DNA from: Heliocidaris tuberculata | Lineage: Eukaryota; Echinodermata; Echinoidea; Camarodonta; Echinometridae | Assembly (NCBI GenBank): GCA_025618425.1 | Contig: CM046845.1 | Coordinates: 7,555,491 to 7,619,490 of the forward strand | Direction: 5' to 3' | Length of the DNA stretch: 64,000 nucleotides | Shown here: positions 39,501-52,900 of the stretch, one piece after another | Layout of the letters: every line of letters starts with the position of its first letter | Position numbering within the stretch: the stretch's first letter is position 1 | Position numbers and translations under genes: made by a program | The notes under the pieces: model-generated | Database searches by the model: none | The model's input: the letters and a program-made list of their open reading frames with translations, nothing else | What the model was told of the DNA's origin: nothing

Positions 39501-42500
39501 CATTACATTTTCAAAGAAATGGTGTTGAATGGTGTAAACCAGTCAAGTTTCTTAAAGTTTCTTACTTTATGGTTTTTGTTTTGTATAAGTGTGTCATTCA
39601 AGCTTAGAACAGCAGGTTTGATATTACAAAGAATGGGATGGGAACTTGCTTTAATTTGTTTTAGGCTCTTGACATTGTGTTCGTGTACAGTAACATCTCT
39701 GTGTGGGGATAACAATGAAATCCAGTCTTTGTATTCAGGTTCTCCTAAATAGAGGTTTCAATGAGAAACGTTCTTTCAGGAAAATTGAAAATGTGGCCTT
39801 TTTTAGAGACAGGTGGTTTTCTGTTTTCACCATATTTTCCTGAACAAGTCCAAGCTATTTTGTGTCTTACATGTTACCGACCATATCTTACTGTATCACG
39901 CTGAAAGCCCTACTAGAGCTTGAATCAGACAAAATAGCCAATTAAAATGATGTTTTGATGTCAATTCATGTTTACGATTCCATACTACAATTCCTGAACA
40001 CTTGGTGACGTAGGGGACTTACCTTGCTCTGGCCCACCTTTAATACATTCATCCTTTAATACATGTACATGAATTCTGTTGCGTACCTCAGCTATGAGTC
40101 CAAGATCATAGTAGTGCGGAACCTTCCCCCCAGTGACTTCCATCGCATCGTTTGGTGCCCCTACCTCCCTGACGATGCCTCTGAGGATGAGATGTCCAAT
40201 GAATGGAGCAATCTCCTCGCCATCTCACACGGTGAAAAGGTAAGGAGAGCACTAGTAAAATGGTGGGGCTTGTCAGAGTTTGATCTGCACAGTATTTTTC
40301 TTTTCGAAAATGTGCAACAGGAGTTTCTATCTTTAATAGAGAAAAAAATGCCTGTTTGAGGCCAAAGAAGCTATTTCAGTCATTGCAGGGGGCAAATCAC
40401 TCTGAAACCAGAAACTGTTGTATGCTTGCATTTTCTACAAATGTAATTTGTTGTCCAGATTCAAGAAAGTTTCGCACTTCACATAATAACTGAATTACCA
40501 CACTGATTTTTGTTATAGACCAGTGTACTGTAAATGTACTCAAAATTTAAGCATATTTTTAAAAAATGTAAGTCACTCTTAATGACCTGAAGCTTGCCAG
40601 ACATATCAACAGGTAATGTTTTCAAAGTGGATTCCTACCAGTACCTGTAGATATCATTTTGATAATGTATCACTTATAGTGATAAAGTTGTCATTGGTAT
40701 GTTTGCAAAATGTTGAATTAATTTACTAGCATACAAATAATATGAAAGCTGAGGGGGTTTGGACTATTTCAAAGTTACCGAGGGTGGATAATTATACTGC
40801 CCAAACTTTATGATGTGTATTATTTCTTTTGTAAAATGTTGAGGTGGATACTTGTCGTTTTGTAAAAACGCGAAATGTACTTGGATAAGCAGCGCCAACT
40901 TTGAATGCGTGCATTGAAATTCCTATGAAGTAAAAATGCATGGTGATGTACGCTTGTTAATGTGCCTGGTATTGCATCTAGAGTATAATGACTGGTCATT
41001 ATACTCCTCTAATGGCCTGTCACGTGTACGCTCTTAGCCAATCATTTGATTATGATCTGCTTTACCATTTTATAATAGTACGTAATTGTTTTCTCACACA
41101 GTGTATGAAAGGGCCAAATGAATAATTGTATGTTTTGAAAGTGTTGCATATATCCTTCAAAAATGTTTTCGTGTCTTTGCTACAGGCCGAACTTTGGGAT
41201 ATCGCGGTAGTGGCTTCCGAGCTAGGCACCGATGAAATCAAGTATGAACATGTTTCTAATGGACTCATCAGGATCAATGGTCATACGAAGGTAATATTAC
41301 TGAGAAATAGAAAACACTATATGTATACCCATTATGGTGTGAATTTCCACTAGATCTGGATGTAGGGTTGAAATATACCTCAAAGCAAAAGACAGAAATG
41401 TGAAATGATGTTGTTTTCTTATATTTTGTCAGGATGAATGTTTCTTTTTTTATGAAATTTGTGTCAAATCCCTGGCCATTTGGGGTTCATCTTCATTTCA
41501 TAGAGAATGACTAGGACTGGCTGTAACTGTCTGCTAGGCTATATATATATTTCTCTGTCTGTTTTATTCACCTTTCACAAATATTTCAAAGAGAATATCT
41601 TGGACGTGCTTCACTACTAGCCTCTCTCTCTGTTTGATTTTGAGATGACACACTTTGATAATGCATGCTTACGTACGTTTCGCTCTGGGACTTTTGCCCA
41701 CGACATCGATACAGGCAATCACAGACATGGCAGTGTCACCGGACGGGTCAGTCCTGGCCAGCGCTAGTATGGACGGTACCGTCAGGTTCTGGCAGATGTA
41801 CTGGGAGGTGTCAGAAGAGCCACCAAGATGCCTTCACCAGTTCGCTCCCCATGATGGGGAACCTGTCATGTCCCTCTTATTCTGTGACAATCACAAGCAG
41901 CAAGATGCAAGGTGAGTGGGAAGAATATTGTTGTGAAGGAAAGAGTTATTGCAGTAACTGTGGTTGTTCCCGTGTTTGTTGTCGTGTGCTTGGGTGCAGT
42001 CGCAGTTGCAGTTGTAGATTCAGCTTTGGTTGTAGTTTGTTGTAGATGTAGTCGGAGTTGTAGTTTTGGTTCAAAGTTGCAGCTTGAGTTTAGGTGTAGT
42101 TGTAGTGTAGAGATTCTACACTGTGCCACATGGGATAGCCAACCTCTCCCAACCTGTTGAATACACACATGATTAATTAAAGACACAATTCTCTAAAAAT
42201 TCAAAAAGAAATATTAATCAATGATCATTTAAAATTTTGGGTTTTTCATTTTCAGATGAAATTGTGGAAAAGTAAGCTTTCTGTTGAACAAGACACTATA
42301 TGTCAAAGAATGACCACAAAAATTGAAAAAGAAAATTAAAAAATTTCATATTCAGCTGGTTGGATGCCTAACTGTCATGTAACTGTTGTTTTGGTTGCAG
42401 GATCTGGGCCCTCTTGCATAAAAAGTTGCGATTAAACGCAGCTCAAAAAATTTAACGCAACTCGATTTTCAAGCAATGAGGACCGTGTATTTTTTTTTTA

Positions 42501-45500
42501 GTTGTGTTTAATCGTAACTTTTTATGCAAGAGAGCCCAGAACCAGCAAGAGTATAGGTATGATATGATTGTAGAACAATATATTTCAGTTTTGAAATTTA
42601 ATGTGTCTCAAGTTCGTACTACCTCTTCTCTCTCCAGCTTGCCATTCTGGCGTTTCCTGATCACTGGGGCCGATCAGAACCGAGAGTTGAAGGTGTGGTG
42701 CACTGTCCAGTGGACCTGCCTGCAGAAGATCCGCTTTGGATCATCACCCAATGACATCCAACCCTGCCTCAAGGTCAAGCTGGACCTCAGCGCCAGCTTC
42801 CTCATGGCTACAGACATCAGGAGAAAGGTCAGGGATCATCTTTGTCTTGGAGATTATTTGACTTGGTTCATTTGTTATTCCCAGACTTCTATAAGGGCAT
42901 ATATCTATTGACTGGTGGATTTTGAGTTTGAGTGAATAAATAATATTTCAACTCTGAAAAGCCATTCTTCAGCTCAGAGCAAGTTTTTAGCAAGGCCGTT
43001 AAAACAGAAAAACTTTTGATTAGGGTGCAGTAGAAGGAGTTTTCTGGTTGCCTCAGACCACATTAAATCCTGTCAGATGAAACTTAAAGTCCAACCTTTG
43101 TTGCTCAGTTTGCACTGAGAAAAATCTCCCCAGGTCTATTTTGTTATTATTTTTTCAATGTTGATTTTGACCACTTCACTCTAAATAACCATCAATAGGT
43201 TTATTTGGCAACAGTTGTCTTAGTTGCCCAGCAGGCAGCCCAAATGAAAAGTTTAGGGAGAGCACTGATAATGAAGGTTGTAAGCCTTGTGTTTGGAACG
43301 TAACAGTAAAACAGGTGATTTGAGGAGGCGTGACCGCTCAGTGGTAGAGCAGTGGTGTTGTTACCTGGGGAGCATTTCATCAAGCGTCTTGTCAGTGATT
43401 TTTACCGACAAATTTGCTCTCCGCCAATCAGATGCAAGAATTTCAGTAGCTTATAACAGTTGTCGGTAAAAATCACTGACAAAATGCTTGATGAAACGCT
43501 CCCCTTGAGGTTCTGGGTTTGAAACCAAGTCAATGTGTTGGTGCCCTTTGGTAAGGCATTAATCCTCAATTACCAAGTCGCCAGAGAGGTCTTAAAGCCG
43601 TCGGTCCACTGGTTGCTTACCAACAAGTATGTACTTCCTTTCTTAGCAGTTTATTAAAATGAAAAAAAAAATCATCATCATCTCTGATCATTTTATAAAA
43701 TTTTATTTTATGCAGGTGCTATACGTGATCCAGCTGTACCAAGAACACGAGGAGGGACGAGCCCACTTCAGCTCGGTGACAGAGTTCCTTCTGATGCAAC
43801 CCATGCTGAGCTTTGCCATCGTCGATGCCGGACGATGTCGGACCAAGCAGTCGCAAGAGGAGGCCGAGGATGGAGAGGAACTCCAACCAGGTTGGTCTAC
43901 CTGTGATCCCTCTTTGGGCATGTTCTACTGAAATCTATACTCGACACTGGGTTTAAGCTCTGGGTCATTCTACAATGCATTCTTAATGCACCTTGCATTT
44001 CTCCTAACTGTGGCCTGTTACCTTTTTGGGTTTCATGATGACACATGAAATATGTATTAAAGATTTTGAGAAGGCATCTTTAAAATGCTGTTAATCCCCC
44101 TGTTATGACATTTGGAACAAGTATGCCTAGTGACATCTGGGCCGTGTATTATAAACGGTTGTAGTTGATTCAAATACATGTAGGCCATTTTCATAATGCA
44201 TTCAAATTTAATGCTTACCTTTTTGTCAAACTCCTAGTAATATACCATTTCATCCACTTGTTTCAAACCATTGTATTTCAATAGCAAGAATGCAGACTGC
44301 ATACACTAAGTGTTGCTAGGTTGGACAATAGCTTTTCACAGCTGAATGCAATAGTTTGTCACTAGGCAGACCTGTATGAATTTGAATGCATGACGAAAAT
44401 GGGCTATTGATCAACTTTTGATATCATTCCCAACCCTGTAGTAAAGAGACAGGAGTTTGCGATTGATGAATCTGAATCGATTACAACTCTTTTTTAAAGA
44501 CAGGGCCCTGGTTGTTTAGCTCTTTATTTGCCATGGACCAAAACCCTGGACTGCCACATTGTTTGGAGTATATTATACATGAACACTGTCCGTGTGCCGA
44601 AAGTCGACTGTGGCAGTCCCCTGATTGTTCCATTGGTCAACTAAAGCCAGTGAAGAGTTAATTGTTTAATTAATCATCCTTATTCCAGGTGAATTTGAGG
44701 AAGTAGCCCCAGAAGGAGAGGATGGCGGCAATATGGACAACGGTCAAGCGGTCATCGTGCTGGTCAAGATGTTCTGTGTTTTCTCAAGGTAAGCTTCCAT
44801 GTAAAACAGGTAATCAGTCTCGTTCAATTCCATAATTTTGCTCAAGAGCAAACCCGGTCATTGCCTTGGGTTACTTTTGTGCTTTGAAAAGACAGGCAAA
44901 GGATTTGGAGAGTACGGAGATAGCCAAAAGATTGTGCATACATGACTGAATGTAAAGATATCTGCACATCATCAGTGTGAAGGACCTAGAAACGGAGTAC
45001 TTACACAAGTCACATGATAACCGTCCTACAAAAGTGGACAGCACTTTCCCCTCCAACTACCATTCTTGTTGGCAGTTTAGCCTCAACTAGAGTGATTACC
45101 TTTTCAGTCATTCCTTGATTCAAATTTTCACAATTTATATGGGAATGTTATCATTTTATATTCCTATGATATGTGTAATAATGATCAGGTAAGCACTACA
45201 CGTAATGTCCTCTATCTAAATCCTCCAATATTTGTAGAGCATTACAAGAGCTGCAGATCCGTTTCCAGCCGACCCCATCTGTGAAGCAAGATATAATGGC
45301 CGGCTCTATAAACACAACAACATCACAAGGAGATAACAGTAAGTTTGGGTGCAGCTTGCAAATTATTGTGGCTGGCAGAAGGGCGTGAGCATGTGCTGTA
45401 AAGCAAATTTCTAGTAACTTGCTTTTAATGTTTCGATTGCTCCATACACATTATACCATATTTTACATACTACAGGGATTTCTCTCTTTATCGACTATTA

Positions 45501-48500
45501 TAAAAGTGATAATTGATGGTAACTACCGGACCTAATTTTAGCAGTTTTGTTTGAAACAAGCGCTTATTTGTGAAGTTACAGGTATTTTGATACTTAACAC
45601 AATAGTGCGCATGTGTTTTTAGCAGAACGGCGCCCCATGCTTAACCCTTCTTCCAGCTGCACAACGAAATGTCACATCTAAAGCACAGTTTGTATGGTAC
45701 ATCATCAAATGATATCTTATTTTACATTTATTTGGTTCCCCGTTCACCATTGAACATCTTATATCTTATTCTAAAAATCTTTCTTCTTATTTTGCGACTT
45801 CATCTAGTGGATGAATGAATATATTAAACATGTATATCAAGAGGGCAATTTGGGATGAAAAGATACTCATAAAAATTAAATCGGGTATGTATTTTACTTT
45901 TTTGTTAGGACCTTTTGAATTTTAGGGCTGTAAAATCGCTATGGCATTAAAGGGAAATCTAACCTTAATGGCAAGTTGCTCTGAAAGAAAGAGGAAAAAT
46001 CAGAGAAGGAGATTGGTGAAAGTTTGAACGAAATCGGACAAGCAATAAGAAAGTTATAAAGTTTTGAAAGTTGTAATCACTCTATACATATGGGAATTTC
46101 AAATTGGCCGAATAGGTAACGTCACTGTGGTGTAGTTGTGGACAACTCCCCCGTTTGCTCCCACACACAAAATGATGTCATTTTTTTTCCAAAATGTATT
46201 ACTCAGTAGGATGTTTTTCTTTCATGAGGACCTATAACAGTATGCTATCTCCAATATATTTTGATTACCGCCCCTTGGTTAAAGGTGCTTCGGAGAAAAC
46301 CGCAAATTAATGATATTTTCGTGTATGACAAACGGGAGAGTTGTCCGCAAGTATGTCACGATCGACTCACCAAATTGCCAATTTGAGATTCGCATAGATG
46401 TGGTGATCTCATTTTTCAAACATCCATAACTTTCTTATTCCTTGTCCGATTTCTTTCAAACTTTTACCACTATGTTTTTCTTATTTTTCTGCCTACACAC
46501 AAATCATCTCATTACCAAGGTTGGAAAGCCCTTTAAGTTTGAAAGATTTTAGGGTGTGGATTTAATTTACATTGAGATATTTACTTGATGGTACTTACAT
46601 CAGTTTGTTATTGTAAGTCTGTTATTTCACTGTGTCTACAGTCTAGTCCAGTTGATCTTTAGATTGTGGTCAGTCACATACCTGAGCCATATATATGTGG
46701 TATCATTACAGTAACTAGAGCATGAAGTATGTGTCATATTTCTGTGAGGAGAAAGGTGGGCGGAAAAAGTAGGTGTAGTACAGTCTTTATCAGGAAGGAT
46801 AGATTATTTCCTGTTAAAGGAATAACAAATACCTATTTAGCATTGATACTACTGTTTTCATTCTTCTCAGCTGGTTTGAGTATACCTTCCATAACAGTTT
46901 GTTTAATAGCCTGTATTTGTGTAGCACATATTGGCATGGTATCTGAATGAAACAAACTCTGAAGCAGAAAGGTTTAGTGGATTCTTTGCTCCTGCATAAT
47001 ATTCCATTTCTATTTAGCATTACTGGATGGCCTCTCTGATGTGAGCTTCAGTGCCACTGATCGCTCCGTTGCGTCGACAGACACAGAACCACCTCGTCTT
47101 GACACAGCATCGCTAGCCTCACCCCACTGTGATCCCCAGACCCCCTCAGCAGAAACCAGTTCCTTCACTTCGGAGTCCACCCACTCCTCTGGCCAGCCCT
47201 ACCTCATGACCCCAGAGTCTCTCATGAACAGCTCTCGCTCGCCGACCAAGACCACCACACCCCAGAACCTTCTGCGGGACAGCACTACCAGCTCCAGCAG
47301 CAGTTTCACCCACATCACCGGGACCAATATCTCTGTGGATGATCTCCTCAGCTCCTGTGGGACTTCGGAAATGAACGCTCTGGTTGCCACACCCGATAGC
47401 TCTGTGACTCTAACCCCAACACCGACGGCCTCAAATCACGTTTCTCCTCTCGCACCAAAGCCATCCCTGGTTGGGGGTGGCCAGATACCAAAAACATACG
47501 ACCAGATTAAAGAAGATGAGTACGATGGGCCGAAATCGCCACCCCCGTCTCCGGTAGGAGGGGACATCCAGGATCTTCAGGGTGACCAGTTGCTGGAGTC
47601 GTCGGAAAACGTTGCCGAGCTCCTACAAAAGAGCGCCAGGATCAAGGAGAAACGAATTTCGGACTCTAGCGCTGAAGTGGCGCAGATTCTCGGTACGAAC
47701 GTTGAAGAGGAAGAAGCGGAGGAGGAGGAGGAGCTAGATGATGATGTGATAGAACAGGAGGTTGATGAGGATGATGATAGACAAGATACACTTGTTAGTA
47801 CCATGGATACAGGGAAAGCTGATGTTGATGATGGTAAGGAAGAGAACAGTAACATTGTGGCACAAGAAACCCATTCACCAGTCCCAAAGAAGACTGAGGG
47901 ACTTGGACAACCTGCAAGGTAAGCATACTCACCCCACACCCTTCATTTACTTTTGGCTGTTGAGGCCCTTAGTGAGGCTGGCAATTTTCTGTTGTTTTTT
48001 ATAATTCATGCACCCATTTTGCACTTGTTAGCTGGTGGTATCTCAAGCATTCTGCAGTATAGTTTACAAGTTTTGTAGGTAGCTTACGGAAGAAATGTGG
48101 TATGTATGAACAAGGATTTTACCCATTACTATACTGGGCTATTTCAAGCTCCTCTTGACTTGGGGGGGGGGGGGGGTGCCTCCTAGGCCCCCCTCTGATC
48201 TCGGCCGCGACATTATTACATAAGAAACAATTTTGTAAGTGATTTCAATTCTCTATTTTCTATCGTTTTACAATTTTTTATGTATTTCTTTGTTAATCAA
48301 CAAGCTGACGTGAGGTCGTAAAAGGTCACATGACCTGGTAATAGTATGAGCAATTTTTGTAAACTTCATATAAAAAAATGTGCAAGACTTGAAGGAAAAA
48401 AAGTCAGAAACGTGCATGACGTGAAATGCAGCAGTCCGAAGTACCCGAGAAATTTGTCTAGGGGGAGGGCCTCCTAGGCCCCCCCCCAGTACAGTAAGGG

Positions 48501-49845
48501 TTAATGAAGGAATTTTTGAGACCAGGTAATTTTTGTCTTTCCCTGGATAAGGCAATATTTTCATGTACAGATATGGCGAATGACTTGCAGGCTATTCCTA
48601 CTCACTTCCCTATGTTCTACGCCCTCACTGTTAGAAAAGACCAAACTGGTTTTGCACAATGCATGCATGCGTTGGCTGCACTGCATGACTATGCCAATGC
48701 GCTGCACATATAGAACCGATATATCCTGTATTAGAAAAGTGGAGGTACGCATGCCTAATGCTTGATACTGCAAAATGGATCTTTTTTGTGGTCATGCAAC
48801 AGTGGCGATATTTCTGCGTATTGTGAAATTAAATTTGCACCCCCCCCCGAGAAATAACAGCTTATACAGTATCCTTCTAGCTGAAGCAGGCAGGTATCAA
48901 AGTCCAAATAACAATATTTTGTGCATGCCTGCTCCGATTAGCTAGCTAGATCCGAAAAAGGGGAAAGATGCTTGTTATTTGGTGGTATGCAGTCTTTTGT
49001 TAAAAAGCAACAGTTCTAAGTGCCACTTCAGGTTTTTAAGTTTCTTAATTTTGCTTTTTAACAATTGTTTCACAGAGATGCATATACTAGTACTTCCAGC
49101 ACATTTTAAACAAAAATGGGTCTGATATTTATGCATTATTGCATTACTTTATAGAATTCCTTGGTCATCAGTACTTTATGATGATAGACGTGCAGTAAGA
49201 TACTACAAATGCTATAAATATATATGCTAAGGTCAAGTGCTGCAAACAAGGCTGAAATGTGCACAAGAATGCTCTTTCCATAAGAAATGTTAGCATACTA
49301 CAAATATGTTTTATTTTTCCCATTGATTATGATTATTGATGTATAAAGATTTTACAAGCTTGTCACTAGTCCATCTTTGTTTCTTGATAATGTATAATGT
49401 ATATAAAATAGTTGAAACATTTGCATATTTATGTTCAATTACAGATTGTGCACCATTCTTTAGAATGAAAGACAAAAGAATTTTTACCTCAGGATTATTC
49501 AATATATTTTTGGAGAAGTATTTTCACTTTGGGATTAATTTTGCAGAATGTCACTATGCAGATTTCACTACTTTGCACATCACTGTTATTTTATTTCATT
49601 GATTGATTGATTGTTTTGGGGTAGAACTGAACTTGTGGATGGTGATGGTGATGAATCGCAAGCTGTGTCAGCTCGCAGTGGTGAGGTGAGAGAGGAGAAG
49701 AGAGATAGCATGGAGGCACCTGGAGGCCCTGTTGTCCAACCACTGGAGGACCAGGTTTTAAGGTACATGAGAAGGATTGTAATGTGGCATACAAATGGGA
49801 AAATGAGAAAGGTAGAGATGCGAAGAGAAAGGCAGAGATGATAAT

Positions 49846-49890
<45 letters not shown>

Positions 49891-49898
49891 GGGGAAGT

Positions 49899-49945
<47 letters not shown>

Positions 49946-49950
49946 GGGGA

Positions 49951-49984
<34 letters not shown>

Positions 49985-52900
49985 GGGGAAGTGAGAGAGA
50001 GAGAGAGAGAGATAGGGGGAAGTGGGAGAGAGAGAAGGGAAACTGAGAGAAAAAGAGAATGAAAGAGGGAGGGAGGGAAAGAAAAATGAATGAAAAGGGG
50101 AGAGGGCTAGAGAGTAGAATAGTGAGCAAGAAAGAGAGAGAAAAGGGAAGAGACACATATCGTCGATGGGCTGATAAAACCTCGTATCTCAAAAAAGCTA
50201 AATTTTCAGGAGAGCGAAAAAACATTCTTATTTTAAAAAAATATGTGAATATTCTATGTTATTTGTACTAAATACTGTGTTTGATAATTAAATCAATATG
50301 AGGTGGTTGGAATGTGCAGTAGATGATTATGAAGCGGGTAAAATGAGTTACAAGGTTTTGGCACCAAAAAAAAAAAAAAAAAAAATCATAAAAAGAGATA
50401 CGAGGTTTTTGTACAAATGATGAATTTTGATATTTTATAAGGATATGCAACTCACCATGCTCTATTATGACTATTAGAAGATAAATTACACCTTACACTT
50501 CACATTCATGAACAAAAAGAGTAATTTTAACCTGCAAAAGGGTGATTTCACGCCAAAAATGAGATACAAGGTTTTATCCACCAAGCATACATGATGTTCA
50601 TGGGCTGTTAAAACCTCGTATCTCACAAACCCTGAAAATTTTAGTAAAATGAAAAAAATAATCTTCATTTCAAGAAACCATGTGTGTAGGCAATTTTATT
50701 TGAACCTTAAACAATGTTTGTTAATAATTTGGATTATATGAAGTGGTTGAAATGCATTAAAAATAATTTAGAAGGCAGGAAATGGAGTTACGAGGTTCGC
50801 GCACTAGACCAAAGTGGAATAAAAAGTTGAGATACAAGGTTTTTGAAGAGATATTTAAAAAATGTTTTTTTAAAGATATGTAACTCCTGGGGTTATCAGG
50901 AGATGAATTACACTTTAAACATCACATTTATTTAAAAAAATCATTTTCACAAAAATTTGAGATACGAGGTTTTATCAGCCCATCGACGATATGTCCTTCA
51001 ACACCTGAAGCTGGTATTGTGTCTTGTAATTGAAAATATATGGTTGGATTTATAGATTTATTACTAGATGCATGAAATAGTACAGATGAGCACATTGTTT
51101 CTCCTCTTCCAAGATGCCACTTTTTAATAAGTGGCTGTCACTTTGCATGTATCCTATAATCAAGCATTCTTAAAACTTAATGCTGTAGTTAAGAGTGGCT
51201 TTATACTCATAATGCAACAATATGCATATTTTTTTTGTCTCTCACTAGTAATGAAAAGCATATCCTCTTTGACCAGAGGGAATCGAGGCAGCAACAAGAC
51301 AGCTTCAATCAAGGAAAATATCAGCAAGATATCGGACAGGTAGATATCCTCTAGTTACTGCTGGATGAAAATATCATTGACTCTTAGATGTTTTGTACAT
51401 CAGACTACATGTAAAGCAATTAACAGATGTTACATGATGTTTAAAGTGTACCAACCACCTGAAAAAAGAATTTGTATACCGCTAGGAAGTATAAAATTAA
51501 CCTCAAAGAACTTTATCTGAAATTCTATAGGTCACCAGTTTGGGAGTATGAAGGAAATACAGGATAACATGAAGGTGCTTGCGCGGAACCGAACCTAGGA
51601 GTTGGGTTCCGCGCGAGCCCTTATCTTGGCGAGCGTGTATGGGTGCATTGAGTAGTCTACTCACATGTGTAATTGTGTGTAATTGGGTTTTTACAAATGT
51701 GTACAATCAGATATGATTATTTACGTCTGGGGACTGACCTTTGACGTCACCATCCAAAGGACGTGACTCAGTCTCGAACCTGGGTCTGCTGAATCAGTTT
51801 ATAACTTCCACTGTTAGCTGGATTACAGGCGCACGCCACAATGCCCAGTTGTCGCTTTTATGCTTATAGAGAGTATAATTAAACTTGTAATATCTCTTTA
51901 TAGAAGTGATATTCGAAGCCCATATTTGGAATATAGTAGAATGACATGGAACCTCTAACATACAGAGTACAATATTTTTTGGTGATTGGTACCCTTAAAT
52001 AGATATGTGCAAAGAGCTTGTTTGTGTACTTGTTTTGAATTATTGTTTTTGAATACATGCTCCCTTCTCCCTTTCCCTTCCCTTTCCTATCCTATTCCAA
52101 AAATCACTTGTCAGAAAGATTAGTCCCAATTTGTCGATATGATACCTTGAATTCATCCCCCTGCACCTTGAAAAAAAAAATCAATTGTCAAGCTAATTCC
52201 AGGTTTGTGAAATAGTAGTTATTGTAATGAAACTGCAAGAACAGATGAGAAATTTGGAGAAATGTTCATAGAACCAGTTACCCCAGAGATCTTGAAGTTT
52301 GTTTGAAGGGGGTGGGGGTGTTGGTGTTTTTTTATTGTTTTTTTTTTTTTTAATATGGCACAGTCAAAATGGGGTGTCAAGTATAACTGATGAACCAGTG
52401 TGCTCTTGGCAGTGTCGTATACATGGTCTTGTTTAAACAGATTATGAGCACCTTGGAGCAGATGATGTCCCTGCTGTAGACCCATTACATGTAGCAGGAG
52501 AGGGTACAGATATATGATACTATTAGCAGTGTGCAACCTGAACATGGCATTTTGTACCAATGGTGAACCAGTGCATCGTTGAGGATGCATTCTGATTTTA
52601 CTGTTTAAACCACTCTTTATCCAACAGATCATGAACAACTTGGAGCAGATGATGTCGTTGCTGCAGACCCAGCAGCAGGAGATCAAGCACCTGCGACAGG
52701 AGATGAACAAAGCTCAGCTGAGTAACAGTATCATCCAGTCCACCAAGGCTAGGATAGACAAACTAGAGAAAGGGTTGGGCACCAAGCTAGACACCATGTT
52801 CACCAAGCAATCAGAGCAGGAACGTATCCTTTTTTCATTACAATATATTGTGAAATATATCCTATTATTATTTGTATGAAGGGTTTTTAGGCGACCAGAA

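Noticed and set aside
41950..42115. Coding repeat protein in EDC4 intron 10
   Set aside because: The Val/Cys-rich frames come from a degenerate GTTGTAG repeat; exons 10 and 11 join in phase without it.
43323..43526. A functional tRNA gene
   Set aside because: A-box and B-box are tRNA-like, but the head is split by a MITE and followed by a SINE body and A-rich tail.
49586..50225. Minus-strand frames of 190 and 155 codons
   Set aside because: Ser-Leu repeats from the CT strand of the GA minisatellite after EDC4 exon 16.
52219..52710. Minus-strand 163-codon frame across EDC4 exon 18
   Set aside because: Shadow of exon 18 and its decayed copy; the repeated peptide within it is the antisense of the duplication.
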